A stretch of 5,060 nt of DNA from Helicobacteraceae bacterium (GCA_030613795.1 JAUWLG010000126.1:1-5060), one strand, 5' to 3'; counted from the stretch's first letter, positions 1 to 4,290 are shown. The notes: generated from the letters alone by a model not told the origin. Made by a program: numbers and translations.

Positions 1-108
1 CCGGATTTTATTGAGCTACTTCAAAAAGGTTCAGAAAAAAGTCGTGTGGAGGGTATTGATCAGATTGCGATAGAGGAGAGGTTTAGTGATGTTTTTGTTG
101 TGAGGTAG
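1..108 (+). CDS. C-terminal end of an unidentified protein (5' truncated by window edge)
   Basis: The first frame is open from base 1 and ends at TAG 106-108, giving 35 residues that begin PDFIELLQKGSEKS and end with FSDVFVVR. The frame has the charged/hydrophobic mix of a real soluble protein end, with an alternating hydrophobic finish (DVFVV) that could be a last beta strand. I do not recognise the family, and no start or motif is available because the rest lies outside the window. The next gene starts about 80 bp further on the same strand, so co-transcription is possible. No strong terminator separates the two; there is only a weak 5-bp hairpin at 114-129. Confidence 0.6.
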   Translation, partial: PDFIELLQKGSEKSRVEGIDQIAIEERFSDVFVVR

Positions 109-179
109 TGTCACTGCTGCAGTAAGCAGGAACGACTACACATTCCCTCCACGTTTCTTAGTTATTGTTTTCAAATAAC

Positions 180-185
180 AAGGAG
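180..185 (+). promoter_or_regulatory. Ribosome binding site of the lipoprotein gene
   Basis: AAGGAG lies 6 nt before the ATG at 192 and 3 nt before the overlapping ATG at 189. This decides the start: the in-frame ATG at 165 lies upstream of the site and would add eight residues in front of the signal peptide. A 6-bp AT-only inverted repeat (GTTATT 161-166, AATAAC 174-179) ends right before this site and could weakly affect access to it. Confidence 0.75.
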
Positions 186-191
186 ACAATG

Positions 192-593
192 ATGAAAACG
201 TTTTTAATCTCAATACTGATAGCTTTTATGTTGGCAGGTTGTGAAGTCACATACGATTCGACTTCATATGGGGAGAGTCTGTATGTTGACGGTTCATATG
301 GCTGGGTAGTACATGACTATGAACTTGCTTACTCTTACGATTACTATCAAGACGACAGTCTCTATTTTGAAACACCTTATTTGGAACATGGAACTAAAGT
401 ATATGTCGACATCTATAATGACTATGATTATGCCTATATAGATGTCAATGACTGGAGTATGTACTTATACGACCAATGGTTTAACGGAGCGTATGAATCC
501 CACTATGTTTTTGAGGTTGATGAAAGTGGATACCACTATTTTCAAATTGCAGACTTACATCGAGATGCTGTTGTTCATGTCTATTATGAATAA
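192..593 (+). CDS. Tyrosine- and aspartate-rich small lipoprotein, function unknown
   Basis: The product is 133 residues, starting MKTFLISILIAFMLAGC: one lysine, a hydrophobic segment (4-14) and a lipobox LAGC with the lipidated Cys at residue 17. It should be exported by Sec and anchored by a lipid in the inner or outer membrane. The mature 117 residues contain 24 Tyr (about 20%), 15 Asp and 9 Glu, but only one Lys and one Arg, so it is very acidic. Tyr-Asp pairs recur (YDYY, NDYDYAYID), and the hydrophobic/polar alternation suggests a beta-rich fold. I do not recognise a family; acidic Tyr-rich patches could bind metal, cations or carbohydrate, but that is a guess. The start at 192 (or 189) follows a good ribosome binding site. 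The stop at 591-593 almost touches the restored stop of the converging flavoprotein gene. Confidence 0.85.
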   Translation: MKTFLISILIAFMLAGCEVTYDSTSYGESLYVDGSYGWVVHDYELAYSYDYYQDDSLYFETPYLEHGTKVYVDIYNDYDYAYIDVNDWSMYLYDQWFNGAYESHYVFEVDESGYHYFQIADLHRDAVVHVYYE

Positions 594-598
594 GCTTA
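591..598. other. Palindrome TAAGCTTA holding the stop codons of two converging genes
   Basis: TAA 591-593 ends the lipoprotein gene, and the complement of 596-598 is the TAA of the frame-corrected flavoprotein gene. Only two bases separate the stops, and there is no terminator-like hairpin between the genes, so converging transcripts must overlap. Confidence 0.7.
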
Positions 599-703
599 CG
601 CCATTGCTTTGCCGGCAATCATACCACTGGCCCAGGCAAAGTTGAAATTATAACCCCCTCGACGTCCAACGATGTCAACGACTTCTCCTGCAAAGTAGAG
701 ACA
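596..703 (-). pseudogene. Out-of-frame true C-terminus of the BaiN/HI0933 flavoprotein
   Basis: Read on the minus strand from 703, this frame gives CLYFAGEVVDIVGRRGG, then YNFNFAWASGMIAGKAMA and TAA at 596-598. That is the standard end of this family (LYFAGEvlDv.G..GGYN.q.A..SG), which packs against the FAD. It joins the upstream frame if one base is added between 703 and 706. The simplest repair changes GATGTC to GATGGTC on the coding strand, giving KLVDGLYFAGE and a 404-residue protein of normal family length. The frameshift is seen in the sequence; whether it is a real mutation or a sequencing/assembly error cannot be told here. Confidence 0.9.
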
Positions 704-1809
704 TCAACAAGTTTTGACTCCATTGTTTTATCATCTATCTGTGAGGTGCTGACACCACCGCCACTCACTTCGGCATGTTTGAAGCCGTGTGTGTCAATGA
801 TCTCAAATCGCCAGTCTTGCAGTTGATGGGTCAGTTTTTTTATCTCTTTAGTGTTAAGTGATGAGGCTAACATCGTAGGTTCGATCTTTGCACTTTTGAG
901 AAGATGAGGCACGATCTTGGTTGAGATGACCCCTGAAAGAGCTGTTTCTAGTGTGTGGTTAGGAACAGCATTAAGAAGTTTCTCCAGTAGACTACTCAGT
1001 GCCTGACGGTTAAATCGAGGGAGCAGGTTTAGCCCGATAGAGACATGCTGATATTCGATTAATGCGGATGACGCTTTTTGACTAATGTCTAAGATAGCCA
1101 AACCGGATATACCGTAACGTGTAAAAAGGATGTCGCCTTGGATCTTCTCTTGGGGTTTACCATTGAGATAAAGTGTTACTTCTGCAACTGTTTTAACACC
1201 GGCCATTTTGTGGTGGATGTCCGAATCGATGTGCAGCTGTACAAGAGAGGGATAGGGCGGTTCGATCTCATGACCAAATGCTTTGGCAAAGTCATAACCG
1301 TCACTGGTGGCGCCGAGTTGAGGTGCTGCCTCTGAACCGGTAGCTATCAGGATTTTGTCATATTTTTTAGTCTGGTCGGATTCAACAATAAACTGTTTGT
1401 TCTCTTTACGGATGTTAGTCACATTATGTTCTGCAAAGATCGTTACACCGGCTTCTTTGACGGCTTCAGTAAAAGCGATAACGACTGATTTTGCTTCATT
1501 TGAGAGAGGGTAACAGCGGCCATCATCCTTGGAATCGAGTAGAAGTCCGATAGAGTGGCAGAAATTTTCAAATGTCTTAAATGGCATTTTTTCTAAGGCA
1601 AAGGCAGCAAAACCTGGATCAGCACCAGAATAGTCGTTGACATAGGCTGTTGTGTTGATAATATTGCAGCGTCCGTTTCCTGAAGCTAAGATCTTTTTAC
1701 CGACACTTTTATTGTGTTCATAGACAGTGACATCAGCTCCGGCTTTTGCAGCGGTATGTGCGGCCATCAGTCCGGCAGCACCACCGCCGATAATGGCGAC
1801 TTTATTCAT
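619..1809 (-). CDS. BaiN/HI0933-family FAD-dependent oxidoreductase, C-terminus altered by a frameshift
   Basis: Cytosolic flavoprotein of the HI0933/YhiN/BaiN family, which is annotated as NAD(P)/FAD-dependent oxidoreductase; the physiological substrate is unknown for most members. Visible motifs: dinucleotide-binding IIGGGAAG (residues 6-13), KKILASGNGRCN (38-49), DGRCYPLS (96-103), ATGSEAAPQLGATSDGY (156-172), FTRYGISGLAIL (229-240) and HAEVSGGGVS (345-354). The frame runs 396 residues to TGA at 619-621, but after TMESKLV (362-368) the last 28 residues do not fit the family. The expected FAD-binding C-terminus is present in the neighbouring frame (see 596-703). The start at 1809 puts the glycine motif at the usual distance from the N-terminus. 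There is no clear Shine-Dalgarno site. The gene converges on the lipoprotein gene and diverges from the coiled-coil gene. Confidence 0.9.
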   Translation of the reverse strand: MNKVAIIGGGAAGLMAAHTAAKAGADVTVYEHNKSVGKKILASGNGRCNIINTTAYVNDYSGADPGFAAFALEKMPFKTFENFCHSIGLLLDSKDDGRCYPLSNEAKSVVIAFTEAVKEAGVTIFAEHNVTNIRKENKQFIVESDQTKKYDKILIATGSEAAPQLGATSDGYDFAKAFGHEIEPPYPSLVQLHIDSDIHHKMAGVKTVAEVTLYLNGKPQEKIQGDILFTRYGISGLAILDISQKASSALIEYQHVSIGLNLLPRFNRQALSSLLEKLLNAVPNHTLETALSGVISTKIVPHLLKSAKIEPTMLASSLNTKEIKKLTHQLQDWRFEIIDTHGFKHAEVSGGGVSTSQIDDKTMESKLVDVSTLQEKSLTSLDVEGVIISTLPGPVV

Positions 1810-1815
1810 GGCTGT

Positions 1816-1821
1816 ATTGTA
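1816..1821 (-). promoter_or_regulatory. Possible -10 element (TACAAT) directly before the flavoprotein start
   Basis: On the minus strand TACAAT is followed by six bases and then the ATG at 1809-1807. A start point at the usual distance would fall at or next to the ATG, giving a leaderless or nearly leaderless mRNA. This would match the lack of a Shine-Dalgarno site. No -35 match is present at the right distance, so this is tentative. Confidence 0.3.
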
Positions 1822-1865
1822 TCTACTCGATACTTAGGTCGTTGTGATTTTTAACTATTAAGGGT

Positions 1866-1889
1866 ACCTCTATATTAGAAGTAAGAGGT
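1866..1889. repeat. Inverted repeat in the divergent intergenic region
   Basis: ACCTCT (1866-1871) and AGAGGT (1884-1889) form 6-bp arms around a 12-bp AT-rich spacer, between the two divergent genes. It could be an operator, but chance is a fair explanation at this length. Confidence 0.25.
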
Positions 1890-1937
1890 CTAGGCTGTAA
1901 ATACAAAAATTAATGGATTATAACGATTAAAATATAG

Positions 1938-1943
1938 TATAAT
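1938..1943 (+). promoter_or_regulatory. -10 element of the coiled-coil protein gene
   Basis: A perfect TATAAT lies in a very AT-rich stretch 33 bp before the ATG, predicting a 5' leader of about 25-28 nt. There is no TTGACA at 17 bp (1915-1920 reads GGATTA). Weak or missing -35 boxes with AT-rich upstream tracts are known for sigma-70 promoters of Campylobacterota. Confidence 0.65.
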
Positions 1944-1976
1944 AATTATAAATACATAAAAAAAAAAGGATTTTCA

Positions 1977-2273
1977 ATGACTAAAGAACAAGTGTTAGCC
2001 GAAGCTCAGAAACAGATCGATTCATTTAAAAAGCAGTTGGAAGAGTTAAACCTTAAAGATAGAGTAGAAGGTTTAAGTGCCGATGCAAAGAAGGTTTATG
2101 AAGAGCAAAGAAAAGATCTTTCAGCGCTTATAGATGAAACTGAGAAAAAATATAAAGAGCTTGCAACTAAGGCCAATGATAGCTGGAAAGACACAAGAGA
2201 TTTTGTTGAGTTGACCAACAAAGCACTAAAACACTCATTTAACTACTTCATGTCACACTATAAAAAGAGATAA
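1977..2273 (+). CDS. Small charged coiled-coil protein, possibly sll1863-like stress protein
   Basis: The product is 98 residues with no signal peptide or membrane segment, so it should be cytosolic. Residues 1-70 are a Lys/Glu-rich amphipathic helix with heptad-like spacing (QKQIDSFKKQLEELNLKDRV; YEEQRKDLSALIDETEKKY). A second part follows with the motif ANDSWKDTRDFVEL (66-79) and a basic end, SHYKKR. The layout of a long Lys/Glu coiled coil, then (G/N)-(D)-(A/S)W-x-D, then a final helix resembles small proteins annotated as the sll1863 stress-response family. This likeness is by eye only, and the function is unknown. The ATG at 1977 sits 6 nt after AAGGA (1966-1970), with a TATAAT further upstream. 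The gene stands alone and ends before two hairpins. Confidence 0.85.
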   Translation: MTKEQVLAEAQKQIDSFKKQLEELNLKDRVEGLSADAKKVYEEQRKDLSALIDETEKKYKELATKANDSWKDTRDFVELTNKALKHSFNYFMSHYKKR

Positions 2274-2290
2274 AACAGAATGTTACGAAG

Positions 2291-2308
2291 AGCAGTTCTA
2301 ACACTGCT
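2291..2308 (+). terminator. Hairpin after the coiled-coil gene
   Basis: AGCAGT (2291-2296) and ACTGCT (2303-2308) form a 6-bp stem with a 6-nt loop, starting 17 bp after the stop codon and followed by TT. The T tract is short, so it may act only together with the larger hairpin that follows. Confidence 0.45.
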
Positions 2309-2313
2309 TTAAA

Positions 2314-2336
2314 GGTTATAGTCTAAGACTATAACC
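2314..2336. terminator. 10-bp perfect hairpin between convergent genes, likely bidirectional terminator
   Basis: GGTTATAGTC (2314-2323) and GACTATAACC (2327-2336) pair perfectly over 10 bp around a 3-nt loop. On the plus strand ACCC and TTTT follow; on the minus strand CTTT follows, so neither side has a long U tract. The stem includes the TAG stop (2331-2329) and last codons of the NIT-domain gene, so that gene ends inside the hairpin. Confidence 0.55.
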
Positions 2337-3180
2337 ACCCTTTTGCATCTTCAAGAAGTGCACGGTTGTTTTCATCGTAAAGCTTGATAAGCAGGGTGAT
2401 AAGATCAGTACCTTGATCAAAATAGTCGGTAGGGTCGATGTCACCAGGAGTAGTAACTAGCGTAGTCTTGGTAAGGTTAACATATCCTGTTGTGTCACCT
2501 TTAATGCTGCCCAGTGTAATAGAGACATTACTATTATGTGCCTCTTCATGTTTAGCTAAAATGGCTTGCATATTCTTTTGAATACGTTTTTCCAGGGTAT
2601 CGATCTCAGTAATGGTGGCAAACACCTTCATCTTTTGATCTTCACTAATATTTCCACTAGCTGCAATACCAGAACCCATACCACGCATTCGACCGACATA
2701 TTCAGTCATAGGCAAGATCACTTCCATCATCAAAGTAGAAGCATCTTGGCCAAGAGGATTAAGGTCTTTAGAACTGCGGCGGCTAATGGTCTGTGCCAAC
2801 ATCAAGATCTGCTCGATCTGCTCCGTATAACTTTCAAATGCCTTACTAGGCTCCATTTTTAAAGCTTTACGGTTGAGTTTGATAAGTGCTTGTGAAATGG
2901 CAGTTGCACGTGCGTTAATGACAGGATCAGAAGAGAGAGCAGACGCCTCCATATTACCAATAGCTTCTTTCATCTCTTTTTTGTTTTCGAAAACAAGCAA
3001 CAATCCAACAGTATTTCCATTAAGATAACTATTGGTGAGACCACGTGTCTTTTGCGTGGCGATAACAAGGTCTTTTAAAGCGCCAATATACTTAGAATTC
3101 TCCTCTTGTGAGTCGTTACTAAAAAGAGACTTGGCGTGTACATTGACCAATAACAGTAGAGCGATCAATAGAATTTTCAT
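2329..3180 (-). CDS. Secreted stand-alone NIT-like (nitrate/nitrite-sensing) domain protein
   Basis: The product is 283 residues. The N-terminus MKILLIALLLLVNVHA is a Sec signal peptide with a likely cut after VHA (residue 16), predicting a periplasmic protein. The mature part is helical and carries the two hallmark stretches of NIT domains: LVIATQKTRGLTNSYLNGN (38-56, matching LQ.ERG....yL) and EYVGRMRGMGSGIAASG (160-176, matching lG.lRg.G), each with an Arg-Gly pair. NIT domains normally sense nitrate or nitrite in front of a kinase, chemoreceptor or RNA-binding module. Here no transmembrane helix or output domain follows; the C-terminus (to GWL) is a further helix. The ligand is unproven. 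The start is supported by AAGGAAA at 3185-3191, with 6 nt between its GGA core and the ATG. The gene has its own upstream region with a 9-bp inverted repeat and lies downstream of the tRNA cluster on the same strand. Confidence 0.8.
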   Translation of the reverse strand: MKILLIALLLLVNVHAKSLFSNDSQEENSKYIGALKDLVIATQKTRGLTNSYLNGNTVGLLLVFENKKEMKEAIGNMEASALSSDPVINARATAISQALIKLNRKALKMEPSKAFESYTEQIEQILMLAQTISRRSSKDLNPLGQDASTLMMEVILPMTEYVGRMRGMGSGIAASGNISEDQKMKVFATITEIDTLEKRIQKNMQAILAKHEEAHNSNVSITLGSIKGDTTGYVNLTKTTLVTTPGDIDPTDYFDQGTDLITLLIKLYDENNRALLEDAKGWL

Positions 3181-3200
3181 TACATTTCCTTATAATTAAT

Positions 3201-3232
3201 ATTTGACAGTATAGAAAAATAATCTGTCAAAT
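3201..3232. promoter_or_regulatory. 9-bp inverted repeat upstream of the NIT gene, candidate operator
   Basis: ATTTGACAG (3201-3209) and CTGTCAAAT (3224-3232) are perfect inverted arms with a 14-bp AT-rich spacer. A TATACT -10-like hexamer on the minus strand (3208-3213) overlaps the arm nearer the gene, 27 bp before the ATG. A further TGTCAA sits at 3235-3240, just outside. A regulator bound here would cover the promoter. Confidence 0.5.
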
Positions 3233-3240
3233 GTTGTCAA

Positions 3241-3335
3241 AACAGAATGGCAATTCAAAAGATTGGTGTTATTTCTACCTGAATTGACAAACTAGGCCTC
3301 TTCTAAATTAGTAGAACATAGATAATGAGTGTAGT
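3241..3335. other. Gene-free stretch between the NIT gene upstream region and the tRNA-flank repeats
   Basis: I find no gene here. The only structure is a weak inverted repeat, CAATTCA (3251-3257) and TGAATTG (3280-3286), with a 22-bp spacer. Confidence 0.4.
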
Positions 3336-3373
3336 GATACTTTGATAGCGAAGCGATACATTGATAGCGAAGT
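3336..3373. repeat. Two tandem 19-bp repeat units
   Basis: GATACTTTGATAGCGAAGC (3336-3354) and GATACATTGATAGCGAAGT (3355-3373) are adjacent and differ at two positions. A third unit, GATACTATGATAGCGAAGC, lies at 3523-3541 in the other flank copy. The 19-bp unit seems to have been duplicated within the outer copy only. Confidence 0.75.
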
Positions 3374-3443
3374 GAGTTTATAGTCGAAGTTGTTGTATGA
3401 GATAAAATATGTTTGGATTGTAAAATTGAATAGGAAAAGGTAG
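3354..3443. repeat. Diverged tRNA-Asp downstream flank, outer copy
   Basis: This 90-bp stretch aligns with 3522-3610 at about 75% identity by hand with one gap. Shared blocks include GATAGCGAAG, AGTCGAAGT, TGTAT and GTTTGGAT. In both copies the block ends exactly at a TGG complementing the CCA end of a tRNA-Asp sequence. Confidence 0.7.
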
Positions 3444-3458
3444 TGGCACGGTGGATGA
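3444..3458 (-). pseudogene. Remnant of a tRNA-Asp 3' end
   Basis: On the minus strand these 15 bases match the 3' end of the intact tRNA-Asp gene at 13 of 15 positions, including CCACCG and the encoded CCA. They sit at the same place relative to the flanking repeat. From 3459 to about 3520 only scattered matches remain (for instance ACAG-GCA-TATT near 3478-3488), so the rest of the gene is decayed or was never copied. It cannot make a tRNA. Confidence 0.5.
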
Positions 3459-3521
3459 TATGGCAAAGAAAGATGCTTACAGCATATTTTTTGGCTAAAG
3501 TAATATAAATAAAGAGCATAG

Positions 3522-3610
3522 CGATACTATGATAGCGAAGCGAGTTTGAAGTCGAAGTAACTGTATTAGAAAAAGTTTGTTTGGATAATAAATATAAAAG
3601 GAAATAAAAG
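3522..3610. repeat. tRNA-Asp downstream flank, inner copy
   Basis: This 89-bp partner of the repeat at 3354-3443 follows directly after the intact tRNA-Asp gene on the minus strand. A small hairpin, CATAG (3517-3521) and CTATG (3527-3531), is followed on the minus strand by CTCTTTATTT and could be a weak terminator of the tRNA transcript. Confidence 0.7.
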
Positions 3611-3687
3611 TGGCGCGGTGGACGAGACTCGAACTCGCGACCCCCTGCGTGACAGGCAGGTATTCTAACCAACTGAACTACCACCGC
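3611..3687 (-). tRNA. tRNA-Asp (GTC), copy 2, last gene of the cluster
   Basis: The 5' end is at 3687. Acceptor GCGGTGG pairs with CCACCGC, the discriminator is G, and CCA is encoded (3613-3611). The anticodon arm is CCTGC-CTGTCAC-GCAGG with anticodon GTC, and the T loop is TTCGAGT. The sequence is identical to the copy at 4203-4279. It is separated by 17 bp from the preceding tRNA-Val. Confidence 0.97.
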
Positions 3688-3704
3688 GCATATAACAATA
3701 AAAA

Positions 3705-3780
3705 TGGTGGGCATTACAAGACTCGAACTTGTGACATCTACCTTGTAAGGGTAGCGCTCTACCAACTGAGCTAAACGCCC
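3705..3780 (-). tRNA. tRNA-Val (TAC), copy 2
   Basis: The 5' end is at 3780. Acceptor GGGCGTT pairs with AATGCCC with one G-T wobble, the discriminator is A, and CCA is encoded. The anticodon arm is CTACC-CTTACAA-GGTAG with anticodon TAC. It is identical over its length to the gene at 3904-3979. Confidence 0.97.
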
Positions 3781-3798
3781 ATTTTTTAACACCTGACT

Positions 3799-3874
3799 TG
3801 GCGACCCCTAAAGGATTTGAACCTCTGTTCTTACCATGAAGTGGTAATGTCCTTGGCCACTAGACGAAAGGGTC
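3799..3874 (-). tRNA. tRNA-Glu (TTC) with unusual anticodon loop (C33)
   Basis: The 5' end is at 3874. Acceptor GACCCTT pairs with AGGGGTC with one wobble, the discriminator is G, and CCA is encoded. The D-arm (TCGTCTAGTGG) and variable region are typical of tRNA-Glu. The anticodon arm reads TTACC-ACTTCAT-GGTAA with anticodon TTC (3838-3840). Position 33, almost always T, is C here (G at 3841), and positions 32/38 are A/T and could pair. The T arm is AGAGG-TTCAAAT-CCTTT. It folds as a full cloverleaf, but its efficiency in decoding is uncertain. It sits between the two Val genes. Confidence 0.9.
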
Positions 3875-3903
3875 AAGATTGAACAATATGCATAAAATGC
3901 AAA

Positions 3904-3979
3904 TGGTGGGCATTACAAGACTCGAACTTGTGACATCTACCTTGTAAGGGTAGCGCTCTACCAACTGAGCTAAACGCCC
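3904..3979 (-). tRNA. tRNA-Val (TAC), copy 1
   Basis: The 5' end is at 3979. Same sequence as the gene at 3705-3780: acceptor GGGCGTT, anticodon TAC, encoded CCA. It is followed after 29 bp by tRNA-Glu and preceded by the 223-bp gap that splits the cluster. Confidence 0.97.
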
Positions 3980-4083
3980 TTTTTTTCATGCTTTTTGCTT
4001 TACTCTGCGTTAACATTTCTCTCGGATACTGATGTATACCTCGTTCAACGTTGCCTTGATTAAAACTAAAATCATTTCAAAAA

Positions 4084-4109
4084 GTTTCTTTTGGAATCAA
4101 GAAAAGAAA
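4084..4109. repeat. A/T-rich hairpin in the tRNA gap
   Basis: TTTCTTTT (4085-4092) and AAAAGAAA (4102-4109) form an 8-bp stem with a 9-nt loop. On the plus strand a T6 run follows at 4117-4122. It is mostly A-T pairs, so it is a weak structure. Confidence 0.35.
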
Positions 4110-4116
4110 AAACTCG

Positions 4117-4202
4117 TTTTTTGTGCTAGTTGTGCTTAAGGTAAAAGTGAAGTGTACTTATCGTACATAAGCTTTTAGCTTCAGTGCAAATAGTGCAAAA
4201 AA
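4117..4202. repeat. 86-nt imperfect inverted repeat filling the space after tRNA-Asp
   Basis: The arms 4117-4147 and 4172-4202 pair over 31 positions with three mismatches and four G-T pairs. An inner TGTAC/GTACA stem (4153-4157, 4163-4167) is closed by a 5-nt loop. The ends are T6 and A6, and the A6 end abuts the CCA of tRNA-Asp at 4203. The four G-T pairs are tolerated only in plus-strand RNA; in minus-strand RNA, the sense of the tRNAs, they become A-C mismatches. Each arm holds two GTGC motifs. Confidence 0.6.
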
Positions 4203-4279
4203 TGGCGCGGTGGACGAGACTCGAACTCGCGACCCCCTGCGTGACAGGCAGGTATTCTAACCAACTGAACTACCACCGC
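4203..4279 (-). tRNA. tRNA-Asp (GTC), copy 1
   Basis: The 5' end is at 4279. Acceptor GCGGTGG/CCACCGC, discriminator G, encoded CCA (4205-4203), anticodon arm CCTGC-CTGTCAC-GCAGG. It is identical to the copy at 3611-3687, but its downstream flank is unrelated to the flank repeats there. It follows tRNA-Lys after 11 bp. Confidence 0.97.
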
Positions 4280-4290
4280 ACATTTATAAA

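Noticed and set aside
114..129. Terminator after the first partial gene
   Set aside because: Stem of only 5 bp (CTGCT/AGCAG) with no T tract after it.
442..645. Plus-strand open frame overlapping the lipoprotein end
   Set aside because: Shadow of the lipoprotein gene in another frame, without a ribosome site.
700..722. Programmed -1 frameshifting as an explanation for the split flavoprotein
   Set aside because: No X-XXY-YYZ slippery heptamer is present in frame around TCA-AAA-CTT-GTT-GAT, and no family precedent is known to me. A one-base deletion explains it more simply.
1138..1335. Plus-strand open frame inside the flavoprotein gene
   Set aside because: Antisense to conserved flavoprotein motifs; no ribosome site and Cys-rich random-looking translation.
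2566..2862. Plus-strand open frame inside the NIT-domain gene
   Set aside because: Antisense to the NIT gene, His/Thr-rich translation typical of a shadow frame.
3226..3240. TTGACA hexamers as -35 boxes of the NIT gene
   Set aside because: On the minus strand they lie 12 and 21 bp from the TATACT, not 16-18 bp; they fit better as repeat half-sites.
3336..3541. CRISPR-like array from the 19-bp units
   Set aside because: Units are directly adjacent or far apart with no regular spacers, and no cas gene is present.
3292..3792. A 166-codon open frame on the minus strand
   Set aside because: It runs through the tRNA-Val and tRNA-Asp genes and the flank repeats; the repeated NSLRY segments in its translation are simply the DNA repeats. 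It has no ribosome site or protein-like composition.
3905..3980. Integrase or mobile element associated with the tRNA cluster
   Set aside because: tRNA ends are common integration sites and there is a partial tRNA-Asp copy, but no integrase, transposase or element gene lies in the window.
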